Shown: positions 8,485 to 16,735, counted from the stretch's first letter. The stretch: DNA of 64,000 nt from Erythrobacter sp. BLCC-B19 (GCF_028621955.1 NZ_CP117516.1:1262001-1326000); one strand, 5' to 3'. Numbers and translations: made by a program. Notes: generated by a model from the letters alone, not told the origin.

Positions 8485-9774
8485 ATGACTCAGTCCGCCG
8501 CCTCTGCCGTCTCGCCCGACCTGCCTGCGCCCGAAGCGCTGGTGCATGACCTTGCCCGCGCCGCCCGGCTCGCCCAGCGCGCGCTTGCCGCCATGCCGAG
8601 CGCAGCGCGCGCCGCTGCGCTCCATCTGGCAGCGGATGCGCTGCGCGCGGCGACGCCTGCGGTCCTGGCGGCGAATGCCAAGGATCTTGCGGCGGGTGAG
8701 GCCAATGGGCTGTCGAAGGCGATGCTCGACCGGCTGGCGCTCGACGAATCGCGGCTTGCCGGGATTGCCGATGCGGTCGCGGCGGTGGCCGATCTGCCCG
8801 ATCCGGTGGGGCAGGTGATCGACGCGAGCGAGCGGCCCAATGGGTTGAAAATGCAGCGCATCCGCGTGCCGATCGGCACTATCGGGATCATCTACGAAAG
8901 CCGCCCCAATGTTACCGCCGATGCCGCCGCGCTGTGCGTGCGGGCGGGCAATGCGGCGCTGCTGCGCGGCGGGAGCGAGGCGGTGCATTCCAACCGCGCG
9001 ATCCATGCCGCGCTTGTCGAGGGGCTGACCCAAGTCGGCGTGCCCGCAGAGGCGGTGCAGCTGATCCCCTCGCAGGATCGCGCCTGCGTCGGCGCGATGC
9101 TGACTGCGGCGGGGCTGATCGACATGATCGTGCCGCGCGGGGGCAAGAGCCTCGTCGCAAGGGTGCAGGCCGATGCGCGCGTGCCCGTGCTCGCGCATCT
9201 CGACGGTATCTGCCACACCTATGTCCACCACGCTGCCGACCCGGCGATGGCGACATCGCTCGCACTCAACGCCAAGCTGCGCCGCACCGGCATTTGCGGG
9301 GCGATGGAGACGCTGCTGATCGATTCGGCCTTTCCGCAAGGGGCGGCGCTGGTCGCGGCGCTGATCGACATGGGCTGCGAGGTGCGCGGCGATGCCCGCG
9401 CCCGCACATTCGACCCGCGCGTCATCCCGGCGAGCGCGAATGACTGGGACACCGAATATCTCGACGCGATTCTCTCGGTCGCGGTCGTCGACGGGCTGGA
9501 CGACGCGCTCGCCCATATCGCGCGCCATTCCTCGGCCCATACCGATGCCATCGTCACCGCCGATGAGGCCGCTGCCGAGCGCTTCCTCACCGAGGTCGAC
9601 AGCGCCATCGTGATGCACAACGCCTCCTCGCAATTCGCCGACGGGGGCGAGTTCGGCCTTGGCGCGGAGATCGGGATTGCCACGGGCCGCCTGCACGCGC
9701 GCGGGCCGGTCGCGCTCGAAGGGCTGACGACCTACAAGTGGCAGGTGCGTGGGCAGGGGCAGACGCGCCCTTAA
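8485..9774 (+). CDS. proA: glutamate-5-semialdehyde dehydrogenase (gamma-glutamyl phosphate reductase)
   Basis: Second step of proline synthesis: NADPH-dependent reduction of gamma-glutamyl phosphate to glutamate 5-semialdehyde in the cytosol. The 429-residue length is typical. Landmarks are RVPIGTIGIIYESRPNVT, the nucleotide-binding region with LRGGSEA, PRGGKSL, and the catalytic cysteine in RRTGICGAMETLL (Cys271). The start ATG 8485 follows GGACAGGGGC. The stop is three bases before the nadD ATG, so proA heads a run of housekeeping genes (nadD, rsfS, rlmH, envC, ctpA). proB is not in the window. Confidence 0.97.
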   Translation: MTQSAASAVSPDLPAPEALVHDLARAARLAQRALAAMPSAARAAALHLAADALRAATPAVLAANAKDLAAGEANGLSKAMLDRLALDESRLAGIADAVAAVADLPDPVGQVIDASERPNGLKMQRIRVPIGTIGIIYESRPNVTADAAALCVRAGNAALLRGGSEAVHSNRAIHAALVEGLTQVGVPAEAVQLIPSQDRACVGAMLTAAGLIDMIVPRGGKSLVARVQADARVPVLAHLDGICHTYVHHAADPAMATSLALNAKLRRTGICGAMETLLIDSAFPQGAALVAALIDMGCEVRGDARARTFDPRVIPASANDWDTEYLDAILSVAVVDGLDDALAHIARHSSAHTDAIVTADEAAAERFLTEVDSAIVMHNASSQFADGGEFGLGAEIGIATGRLHARGPVALEGLTTYKWQVRGQGQTRP

Positions 9775-9777
9775 GCC

Positions 9778-10440
9778 ATGCCTGCAACCACCACCGGGCT
9801 CCTCGGGGGCAGCTTCAACCCCGCGCATGGCGGGCACCGGCGCATCACCCTGTTCGCGGCCGAGGCGCTGGGGATGGACGAGACATGGTGGCTGGTCTCC
9901 CCCGGCAATCCGCTGAAGCAGCAGGCGGGCATGGCGCCGCTGGTAGCGCGCCTGCTATCGGCCCGACAGCAGGCGCGCCGCGCGGCGATCGTGCCCACCG
10001 CCATCGAGCAGCACCTCGGCACCCGCTACACCGTCGACACCCTCGCCCGGCTCACCCGGCGCTACCCCAAGCGGCGGTTTATCTGGTTGATGGGGAGCGA
10101 CAATCTCGCCCAATTGCACCGCTGGAAGGACTGGCGGCGGATCGCCCGGACAATGCCGATTGCGGTGATCGCCCGCCCCGGCTATGATGCAGGCGCCATG
10201 ACGAGCCCCGCCATGGCCTGGCTCAGACGCTATCGTGTGCCTGCCGCCAGCTTTCGGAAACGGGGGCAATGGAGCGCACCGGCCCTGGTGTTATTGCGTT
10301 TCGATCCGGATCACCGCTCGGCCACGGCCATCCGCCGTGCCCATGCCGGGTGGGCCGCAGCTTTGCTCGGCGAAGGACAAGCGCCACCGGTGCGTGATCG
10401 GCTGACATTCCGCATCATCCGGCCAGAGGAACCAGCATGA
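9778..10440 (+). CDS. nadD: nicotinate-nucleotide adenylyltransferase
   Basis: Transfers AMP from ATP to nicotinate mononucleotide in NAD synthesis. The 220-residue protein has the nucleotidyltransferase signature GGSFNPAHGGH near its start, the segment WLMGSDNLAQLHRW that binds the nicotinate nucleotide, and the C-terminal ATAIR motif corresponding to the SxTxxR phosphate loop. It begins three bases after the proA stop, so co-transcription is likely. The order nadD-rsfS-rlmH is widely conserved in bacteria and supports the assignment. Confidence 0.96.
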   Translation: MPATTTGLLGGSFNPAHGGHRRITLFAAEALGMDETWWLVSPGNPLKQQAGMAPLVARLLSARQQARRAAIVPTAIEQHLGTRYTVDTLARLTRRYPKRRFIWLMGSDNLAQLHRWKDWRRIARTMPIAVIARPGYDAGAMTSPAMAWLRRYRVPAASFRKRGQWSAPALVLLRFDPDHRSATAIRRAHAGWAAALLGEGQAPPVRDRLTFRIIRPEEPA

Positions 10441-10530
10441 GGCGTGCCTGCCGCGCCTCGGCTGCCCGTTTGGCCGGTCTGCGTCATGCCCAGCGGTGTT
10501 GCCCCGAACTCTGGAGATATGTGATTGCCG

Positions 10531-10968
10531 ATGACCGAAGCCTTGATCGCCGCCCTGCCGCAGGGTGCCGTGCAAGCCGCCGCCACAACGGCGCAATCGC
10601 TGGCGCGCGCTGACATGAGCGCCGCTGCCTTGCACGACCTCGTGCTCGCCCAGCTTGATGATGATCAGGCGCAGGAGATCGTCTCGATCCCGCTCGAAGG
10701 CAAAAGCTCGATTGCCGATCACATGGTGATCGCGAGCGGGCGTTCGACCCGGCAGGTGGCGTCGATGGCGCAGAAGCTGGCGGAGAAGATCAAGCAGGCC
10801 GGCTACGGCCACGCCCGCGTCGAAGGCCTGCCGGCTGCCGACTGGGTGCTGATCGACGCAGGCGACGTGGTGATCCACCTGTTCCGCCCCGAAGTGCGCA
10901 GCTTCTACAACCTTGAACGGATGTGGAGCTTCGAGGGCAGCGAAACGTCGATGATGGGGCGCAACTAG
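10531..10968 (+). CDS. rsfS: ribosome silencing factor RsfS (Iojap)
   Basis: RsfS binds ribosomal protein uL14 and blocks joining of the 50S and 30S subunits under starvation. The 145-residue protein contains the family core KSSIADHMVIASGRSTRQV and LPAADWVLIDAGDVVIHLF, ending RSFYNLERMW. An Ala/Gln-rich tail of about 28 residues precedes the conserved domain. The start is unsure: ATG 10531 is used, but GGAG at 10513-10516 is better spaced for TTG 10525 in the same frame, and ATG 10615 (MSAAALHDLV) would begin right at the domain. It sits between nadD and rlmH, its usual place. Structured repeat copy B begins a few bases after the stop. Confidence 0.94.
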   Translation: MTEALIAALPQGAVQAAATTAQSLARADMSAAALHDLVLAQLDDDQAQEIVSIPLEGKSSIADHMVIASGRSTRQVASMAQKLAEKIKQAGYGHARVEGLPAADWVLIDAGDVVIHLFRPEVRSFYNLERMWSFEGSETSMMGRN

Positions 10969-10973
10969 TTTTC

Positions 10974-11119
10974 TTTGCGGGGGCGCCTCCGCGCCCCCGT
11001 CCTCGGCGAGTCCTTGTGTTCCGCAGCCCATCCGGGCTGCGAAATCCTCGCTCACGCGGCCTGAAGGCCGCATCGCTGCGGGCGGCCGGTCGGCCTTGCG
11101 GGCCTGCGGCCCGTTCCAG
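10974..11119 (+). repeat. structured GC-rich 3'-end element, copy B
   Basis: The most complete copy. Hairpin 1 is GGGGGCG/CGCCCCC with loop CCTCCG (10979-10998), then GTCCTCGGCG. Hairpin 2 is CGCAGCCC-ATCC-GGGCTGCG. After linker TCCTCGCTCA comes hairpin 3, GCGGCC-TGAA-GGCCGC (11056-11071), then a shared linker ending CCTTGCGG, tail hairpin CGGGCC-TGC-GGCCCG (11099-11113) and terminal GTTCCAG. Its head is about 6 bp past the rsfS stop and reads in the same direction; its tail ends 23 bp before the inferred rlmH start. The back half matches the reverse complement of copy D, with compensating stem changes. Confidence 0.88.
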
Positions 11120-11142
11120 TGCATTTCATCGGGGTCTGAGCC

Positions 11143-11565
11143 ATCCTCCTCCACATCATCGCGCGCGGGAAGATTGGCCGGTCGCCGGAGGGCGAGCTGG
11201 TGGATCGTTATGCCAAGCGCATGACCTGGCCCTGCAAGATCACCGAATGGCCCGATACCGGTGCGGGCAAGGTGGCTGATGCGTTGACGCCATGCCGCAC
11301 CGTGCTGCTCGACGAGCGCGGCAAGGCGATGTCCTCGGAGGCTTTCGCGCAGCTACTCGGCAAGTGGCGCGATGACGGCGTGCGCGAGACGCGCTTCATG
11401 CTGGGCGCGGCCGATGGCCATTCCGATGCCGAGCGCGCGAGCGCCGACCTCCTCCTCGCCTTCGGGCCTGCCACCTGGCCGCACATGATGGCCCGCGCCA
11501 TGCTGATCGAGCAGCTCTACCGCGCCACCACAATCCTTGCAGGCCATCCCTATCATCGGGCATGA
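11143..11565 (+). CDS. rlmH: 23S rRNA (pseudouridine1915-N3)-methyltransferase; probable ATC start
   Basis: RlmH is a SPOUT methyltransferase that methylates pseudouridine 1915 of helix 69. The C-terminal knot is clear: [10 protein letters not shown] and the final [19 protein letters not shown]. The family N-terminus, a hydrophobic strand followed by a Gly-Lys, is encoded as [20 protein letters not shown] directly upstream of GTG 11200. In this frame a TGA lies at 11137-11139, and no ATG, GTG or TTG occurs between it and GTG 11200. Initiation at GTG 11200 would delete the first strand. I therefore infer initiation at ATC 11143, giving 140 residues, or a mutated ATG. The stop overlaps the region leading into envC. 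Confidence 0.85.
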   Translation: MLLHIIARGKIGRSPEGELVDRYAKRMTWPCKITEWPDTGAGKVADALTPCRTVLLDERGKAMSSEAFAQLLGKWRDDGVRETRFMLGAADGHSDAERASADLLLAFGPATWPHMMARAMLIEQLYRATTILAGHPYHRA

Positions 11566-11572
11566 GCGTGTC

Positions 11573-12793
11573 ATGCGTCGCCGCGTCAGCCTGACCCTCG
11601 CTGTCACCGCCCTTGTCGGGGGCGCGGCCATGCTTGCCTTGCCGCCATCGCGTGCGGCGCCCTCGGCGGCGCTGACCGAAGTGGGTGACGCCGAGGCGGC
11701 GTTGGCGCGGGCCACGCGCGAAAGCCGCCTTGCGGAGAATCGTGCCGCCAAGCTGACCGCCGAGGCCGAGGCTGCGACCGAGGCTGCCCAGCGCGCGGCC
11801 TCCGAGGCCGCAGCACTCGCAGCCCGCATCCAGCAGGCCGAGGCCGAAATCGAAATTGCCCGCGCCCGCCTGACCATCGCCCGCCAGCAGCGCGCGGCCC
11901 TGACCGCGCGCCTCGCGGAAAAGCGCGCGCCGACGGCACGCCTTGCCGCTGCGCTCCAGACCGCATCGCGCCGCCCGCTGGCGCTTTCGGCGCTGCAACC
12001 GGGTTCGCTCACAGATCTCGTCCATGTCCGCGCGGTGCTCGATAGCGCCGTGCCGCAGATCACCGCCCGCACGGTGGCGCTGAAGACCGATCTCGACCGG
12101 GGGCGGGCGCTTGAACGGCAGGCCGGCCTCGCGCTCGAACAGTTGCAATCCGGCGAGGCGGCCCTGCGGCAACGGCGCAGCGAGCTTGCAGCGCTCGAAC
12201 AGCAGCAGCGCATCGCCTCGCGCACCGCGAAAGGCGCGGCGCAGCGCGAGGCGGAGCGGGCGCTGGCGCTGGCCGAAGAGGCGCGCGATCTCGATGGGCT
12301 GGTGGGCAAGCTCGATGATGTCGCGGCCCTGCGGCGCGAGCTGGCGGCGCTGCCCGGCCCGGTGCTGCGGCCTGCCGATCTTGCAGCGGCTCTGCCCGCG
12401 CAAGCCGCTCCGGTTGCGGCCACCAATGCCCCGCGCGACTGGCAATTGCCGGTGCAGGGGCGCACGCTGACAGGCTTCGGCGCGAAGCGCGACAGCGGGC
12501 TGGCGGCGACCGGCCTGACCCTCGCGCCGACCAAGGACGCGCAGGTGGTTGCCCCGGCGCGCGGGCGCGTGGCCTTCGCCGGAGCCTATCGCGGCTTCGG
12601 GCGAATCGTCATCATCGAGCATGACGGCGGCTGGACGAGCCTGGTCACCGGCCTTGGCGAAGTGGCGGTCGCGGTGGGCGATACGGTGATCGGCGGCAGC
12701 CCGCTGGGCCGGGCCAGCGGCAGCGCAGAGGGTGTGACGATCGAGCTGCGCCGCGATGGAAAGCCGGTTAACCCCTTGCAATTTATGAGATAA
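11573..12793 (+). CDS. EnvC-like murein hydrolase activator (degenerate LytM domain)
   Basis: A 406-residue periplasmic protein: signal peptide (about residues 1-30), a long Ala/Glu/Arg-rich coiled coil to about residue 255, and a C-terminal LytM/M23 fold. The two zinc motifs of active M23 enzymes are missing: the expected HxxxD position reads GLTLAPT, and the HxH motif is replaced by VTIELRRDG. As in E. coli EnvC, the domain is therefore probably not a peptidase but an activator of an amidase during septum splitting. ATG 11573 comes eight bases after the rlmH stop. The ctpA gene follows, giving the common rlmH-envC-ctpA order. Confidence 0.9.
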   Translation: MRRRVSLTLAVTALVGGAAMLALPPSRAAPSAALTEVGDAEAALARATRESRLAENRAAKLTAEAEAATEAAQRAASEAAALAARIQQAEAEIEIARARLTIARQQRAALTARLAEKRAPTARLAAALQTASRRPLALSALQPGSLTDLVHVRAVLDSAVPQITARTVALKTDLDRGRALERQAGLALEQLQSGEAALRQRRSELAALEQQQRIASRTAKGAAQREAERALALAEEARDLDGLVGKLDDVAALRRELAALPGPVLRPADLAAALPAQAAPVAATNAPRDWQLPVQGRTLTGFGAKRDSGLAATGLTLAPTKDAQVVAPARGRVAFAGAYRGFGRIVIIEHDGGWTSLVTGLGEVAVAVGDTVIGGSPLGRASGSAEGVTIELRRDGKPVNPLQFMR

Positions 12794-12914
12794 TTGACCT
12801 TATGCCAAGAGAGCACAGGGTCACACTCGTCTGATATGCGTCCCCCGCGTGTGTCTATCTGGCGTTAAGCGAGGCAAGCCTATACATTCGGCGGACAAAG
12901 GAGCCTCCCGCCTC

Positions 12915-14291
12915 ATGAAGATTGCCGCTCTCCTGCGCACCGCAGCCCTCGTCACCACGGTCGCCCTGATCCCCGCCACCACCGCCACGATGGCGCAGGT
13001 CGATGGCCGCGCCGGGCCGGAGTTTGCCAAGCTGTTCGCTGTGTTCCAGCGGGTCAAGGCCAGCTATGTCGAGCCGGTCGAGGACGACGTGCTGATCCGC
13101 GGCGCGATTGACGGGATGCTGGCGGCGCTCGATCCGCATTCGGCCTATCTCGATGGCGGCGATCTCCAGCGGCTGGAGACGATGATCGACGGGCAATATT
13201 CGGGCCTCGGCCTGTCGGTGGTGATGGAGGATGGCGCGGTCAAGGTCGTCTCGCCCTTCCGCGGCAGCCCGGCCGAGCAGGCGGGGATCAAGGCGGGCGA
13301 CTTCATCACCCACCTCAACGGCAAGCTGATCGTCGACAGCAAGCTCGATGATGCCGTGGCGCAGATGCGCGGGCCCAAGGGCACCTCGATCATGCTGACG
13401 ATCTTCCGCCCCGGGCGCGAAGAGCCGCTCGAGGTGAGCGTGACGCGCGGGGTGATCGAGCTTGAGCCTGTCACCCACGAACTGGCGGCGGGCAATATCG
13501 GCGTCATCACCGTCAACGAGTTCTCGGCCAATGTCGGTGCGGATGTCTATGAGGCGTGGCAGGACATCAAGAAGAAGGCGCCCGGCGGGCGGTTGAGCGG
13601 CCTTGTGCTCGACCTGCGCAACAATCCGGGCGGAAGCCTCGATGAATCCGTGGCGCTCTCCGACCTGTTCCTGACCGATGGCCGCATCGTCAGCCAGCGC
13701 GGCCGCGCGCGCGGCGAGACGATGCTCTATGATGCCGAAACGGTCTATCGCGGCGACATGGCCGAAGGCGTGCCGATGATCGTGCTGATCAATGCCGGTT
13801 CCGCCTCCGCCTCCGAGATTGTCGCGGGCGCCTTGCAGGATCACCGCCGCGCGCTGATCATGGGCGAGCGCAGCTTCGGCAAGGGCTCGGTGCAGTCGCT
13901 GCTGCCGCTCGGGAACGACGCGGCATTGAAGCTGACGACGGCGCGCTATTACACCCCGGCTGGCAAATCGGTGCAGGAAGGCGGGATCCGTCCGGATATC
14001 GCCGTGCCGCAGATCTCCGACCCCGATTACGCGCTCCGGCAGAAGTACCAGACCCGCGAGAGCGATCTGCGCGGCCATCTCATCAACGAACTTGCGATCA
14101 AGGACGAGGAGATGGAGGCCGACAAGATCGCCGATCCGCGCTTCCAACTGACGTCTGCGCAGTTGGAAGAGAAGGGGATCAAGGACTTCCAGCTCAACTA
14201 CGCGATGGAAACCCTGCGCCGCACCACCAAGAGCACGGTCGCGCTCCGGCCTGCGCCCAAGGCGGGCGCCAAGGTTCAGGCCAAGCCGTAA
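12915..14291 (+). CDS. ctpA: S41 family carboxy-terminal processing peptidase
   Basis: A tail-specific protease of 458 residues, exported (signal peptide about 1-28). A PDZ domain covers roughly residues 90-170 (GLGLSVVMEDGAVKVVSPF onward). The S41 catalytic core follows, with the SASASE serine cluster at residues 296-300 and the catalytic lysine in GERSFGKGSVQ (Lys323). It trims or degrades periplasmic proteins through their C-termini and often regulates peptidoglycan hydrolases, which fits the adjacent envC-like gene. The start at ATG 12915 is chosen because it opens the signal peptide (MKIAALLRTAAL) and AAAGGAG stands upstream. Promoter position in the 120-bp gap is not clear. Confidence 0.95.
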   Translation: MKIAALLRTAALVTTVALIPATTATMAQVDGRAGPEFAKLFAVFQRVKASYVEPVEDDVLIRGAIDGMLAALDPHSAYLDGGDLQRLETMIDGQYSGLGLSVVMEDGAVKVVSPFRGSPAEQAGIKAGDFITHLNGKLIVDSKLDDAVAQMRGPKGTSIMLTIFRPGREEPLEVSVTRGVIELEPVTHELAAGNIGVITVNEFSANVGADVYEAWQDIKKKAPGGRLSGLVLDLRNNPGGSLDESVALSDLFLTDGRIVSQRGRARGETMLYDAETVYRGDMAEGVPMIVLINAGSASASEIVAGALQDHRRALIMGERSFGKGSVQSLLPLGNDAALKLTTARYYTPAGKSVQEGGIRPDIAVPQISDPDYALRQKYQTRESDLRGHLINELAIKDEEMEADKIADPRFQLTSAQLEEKGIKDFQLNYAMETLRRTTKSTVALRPAPKAGAKVQAKP

Positions 14292-14304
14292 CGGGGCGAT
14301 AGTG

Positions 14305-14757
14305 ATGGATAATGTGGCAAAGGCGCGGGCGCTGGCCGTGCTGGTGCCCGCCGCGTTGCTCGGCGGGGCCTATATCGGCGAATATGGCTTCGGCCTCTAC
14401 CCGTGCGAGATGTGCTGGTGGCAGCGTTACCCCCACTTCGCCGCTTTGGCGCTGGGGCTGGCGGCCTATGCGCTGAAGCCCGCGCAGGTGTGGAGCGCGC
14501 TGGCGGGGCTGGCGATCCTCACCTCCGGGCTGATCGGCGGGTTTCACGCGGGCGTTGAATATGGCTGGTGGGAAGGCATCACCAAATGCGCGGCAGCGCC
14601 GGGCGCCCCGGGCGCGGCGTTCGATTTCTCCGCGCCGATCGTCTCGTGCGGCGTGGTGCAGTGGGAATTGTGGGGGATCAGCCTCGCGGGCTTCAACTTC
14701 CTGATTTCCACCTTCGCCGGTGCGGCCATTGTGGCGCTCAGCGCGTATCGGAAGTAG
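14305..14757 (+). CDS. disulfide bond formation protein DsbB
   Basis: A four-helix inner-membrane quinone reductase that re-oxidises the periplasmic thiol oxidase. The 150-residue protein shows the first periplasmic redox pair in PCEMCWW (residues about 33-36) and the second pair as Cys in ITKCAA and IVSCGV. Hydrophobic helices occupy about 8-26, 42-60, 64-83 and 125-146. ATG 14305 is used; GTG 14302 directly before it is an alternative. It lies 13 bp after ctpA and 23 bp before coq7, so the genes are probably one transcript. DsbA is not in the window. Confidence 0.9.
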   Translation: MDNVAKARALAVLVPAALLGGAYIGEYGFGLYPCEMCWWQRYPHFAALALGLAAYALKPAQVWSALAGLAILTSGLIGGFHAGVEYGWWEGITKCAAAPGAPGAAFDFSAPIVSCGVVQWELWGISLAGFNFLISTFAGAAIVALSAYRK

Positions 14758-14780
14758 AGCCTTTTTCGAAGGAGCCGATG

Positions 14781-15302
14781 ATGGACCGCGATACCCTCCA
14801 CCGCATGATCCGGGTCGACCAGGCCGGGGAGTTCGGCGCGACCCGCATCTATGAAGGCCAGTTGGCCGTGATGGGCGACCGCGGGCCGCATTCTGCCGAA
14901 ATCCGCCACATGGCCGCGCAGGAGGCCGAACATCGCGCCAAGTTCGATGCACTGCTGGCGAAGCGCGGCGTGCGTCCGACGGCGCTGCACCCGTTCTGGT
15001 CGGTGGCGGGCTATGCGCTGGGCGCTGGCACGGCGCTGCTGGGGCCGGAGGCGGCGATGGCCTGCACCGCTGCGGTCGAGACCGAGATCGACAAGCATTA
15101 CAGCGAACAACTCGACAAGCTTGCCGAAAGCGGGGCCGACCCGGAGCTCGCCGAAATGATCGAAGCCTTCCGCGAGGACGAGCGCGACCACCGCGACGCA
15201 GCCCTTGCCAACGGCGCCGAACGCGCGCCCGCTTATCCGCTGCTCTCCGGCGCGATCCGGCTGGGGTGCCGCATCGCCATCAAGGTGAGCGAGAGGATCT
15301 AA
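14781..15302 (+). CDS. coq7: demethoxyubiquinone hydroxylase Coq7
   Basis: Di-iron monooxygenase that hydroxylates demethoxyubiquinone in ubiquinone synthesis, peripheral to the inner membrane. The 173-residue protein has the carboxylate ligands of the ferritin-like fold: EFGATRIYEGQ, EAEHRAKF, a central ETEIDKHY, and EDERDHRD. AAGGAG is six bases before ATG 14781; ATG 14778 in the same frame is the alternative. It is the last gene of the plus-strand run that began with proA and is followed by structured repeat copy C and the convergent nucleotide-sugar dehydrogenase gene. Confidence 0.95.
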   Translation: MDRDTLHRMIRVDQAGEFGATRIYEGQLAVMGDRGPHSAEIRHMAAQEAEHRAKFDALLAKRGVRPTALHPFWSVAGYALGAGTALLGPEAAMACTAAVETEIDKHYSEQLDKLAESGADPELAEMIEAFREDERDHRDAALANGAERAPAYPLLSGAIRLGCRIAIKVSERI

Positions 15303-15330
15303 GGCGGAAGGTTAAAGGGGTGCGCGATTT

Positions 15331-15438
15331 CGGTCGCGCAGCGACCGCGAGGCCACGCGGCCGAGCCGCAGGCGCTCAAGCCCGAAGGGCTTGAAACAGC
15401 GCCGAGGACGTGCCCGCGGAGGCGGGCACGCAAACAAA
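15331..15438 (-). repeat. structured GC-rich 3'-end element, copy C
   Basis: Read on the minus strand, the head GTTTGC abuts (7 bp) the stop of the nucleotide-sugar dehydrogenase gene. Hairpin 1 is GTGCCCG/CGGGCAC (15410-15429) around the same CCTCCG loop as copies A and B, but every stem pair differs from theirs. The linker GTCCTCGGCGC is followed by hairpin 2, TCAAGCCC/GGGCTTGA (15376-15394), identical in stem to copy A, then GCGCCTGCGGCTCG. The tail hairpin is CGGTCGC/GCGACCG (15331-15347), matching copy D. Confidence 0.85.
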
Positions 15439-15445
15439 GGCCCCC

Positions 15446-16735
15446 TCACAAACTCCAGTAAACCAGTTCCTCGGGCAGTCCTTCGCGGCTTAGCGCGCTC
15501 TTCACGTCCACCAGCACGCCGCCTTCGCGCACCCTTGCGACCAGATCGGCAGGATTGGCGATATAGGCCGCGTGGTTCACCGCCAGCACCAGCGCGTCGA
15601 GCTGGGTCATGTCTTCGGCGGGGCTGAGCGTGATGCCATATTCGTGGCTCGCCGCCGCCGGGTCGGCCAACGGGTCGCTCACCAGCGCGTCAATCGCATA
15701 TTCGCGCAGTTCGGCAAGGATATCGGGCACCTTGGAATTGCGGATATCGGGCACGTCCTGCTTGAAGGTCAGGCCCATCACGCCGACCCGCGCGCGGCAC
15801 GGGGAAACCCCGTTCGCGATCAGCAGCTTGACCACCTTCTGCGCGATTTCACGTCCCATGCTGTCATTGATCCGCCGCCCGGCAAGGATCACCTCGGGTC
15901 GGTAGCCGAGCTTCTCTGCCGCTGCCGTCAGATAAAAGGGATCGACCCCGATGCAGTGCCCGCCGACAAGGCCGGGGGTGAAGGGCAGGAAGTTCCACTT
16001 CGTGCCCGCCGCCGCCAGCACATCGCGCGTCGCCAGCCCCATGCGGTCGAAGATCAGCGCAATCTCGTTCATCAGCGCGATGTTGAGATCGCGCTGGGTG
16101 TTCTCGATCACCTTGGCGGCTTCGGCGACCTTGATCGAGGGCGCCTCGTGCAGCCCGGCATCGACAATCGCGCCATAGATGCGCCGCATCCGGGCGAGCG
16201 CTGTGGGGCTGTCGGCGGCTATGATCTTGGTGATGGTCTCGAGCCGGTGAACCCTGTCGCCGGGGTTGATGCGTTCCGGGCTGTAGCCGAGCGCGAAGTC
16301 GCGGCCCTGCTCCAGCCCCGAGGCGGCGGCGAGCCAGGGGCCGCAGATCTCCTCGGTCACGCCGGGGAAGACGGTCGATTCGAACACCACCAGAGCGCCG
16401 CGTTTCAGGCGCGGGCCGATGGCCGAGCAGGCGCGCTCCAGCGGGGTCAGGTCGGGACGGCGCTCTTCGGTGATGGGGGTGGGCACGGTGACGATGATGA
16501 CATCCGCGTCTTCCAGCACTGCCGGATCATCGCTGACGGCCAGCCCGCATGACGCCAGCCGATCATCGGGGATTTCCTGCGTCGTATCATGGCCCGCCCG
16601 CAAGGCGGCAATGCGCTGCGCCGAGATGTCGAAGCCCGCGACGCGCACGCCCTGTCCGCCCAGTCGCTCCGCCAGAGCCACGGCAACGGGCAGGCCGACA
16701 TAGCCCAAGCCCACGACTGCGATCATTCCGTCCAT
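15446..16735 (-). CDS. nucleotide sugar dehydrogenase (UDP-GlcNAc/GlcNAcA C6-dehydrogenase type)
   Basis: A UDP-sugar 6-dehydrogenase of 429 residues that oxidises C6 of a nucleotide sugar to the uronate with two NAD+. The N-terminal Rossmann motif is VVGLGYVGLPVAVAL and the catalytic cysteine is in GGHCIGVDPF (Cys261). Sequence flavour (YSPERINPGD, GLTFKQDVPDIRNSK) resembles the TviB/WbpA branch acting on UDP-N-acetyl sugars more than UDP-glucose dehydrogenase. With the uronate-type epimerase at 17443 it forms half of a capsule or exopolysaccharide precursor pathway; no glycosyltransferase or export genes are nearby. About 147 bp of spacer separates it from a divergent secreted-protein gene. 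Confidence 0.9.
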   Translation of the reverse strand: MDGMIAVVGLGYVGLPVAVALAERLGGQGVRVAGFDISAQRIAALRAGHDTTQEIPDDRLASCGLAVSDDPAVLEDADVIIVTVPTPITEERRPDLTPLERACSAIGPRLKRGALVVFESTVFPGVTEEICGPWLAAASGLEQGRDFALGYSPERINPGDRVHRLETITKIIAADSPTALARMRRIYGAIVDAGLHEAPSIKVAEAAKVIENTQRDLNIALMNEIALIFDRMGLATRDVLAAAGTKWNFLPFTPGLVGGHCIGVDPFYLTAAAEKLGYRPEVILAGRRINDSMGREIAQKVVKLLIANGVSPCRARVGVMGLTFKQDVPDIRNSKVPDILAELREYAIDALVSDPLADPAAASHEYGITLSPAEDMTQLDALVLAVNHAAYIANPADLVARVREGGVLVDVKSALSREGLPEELVYWSL

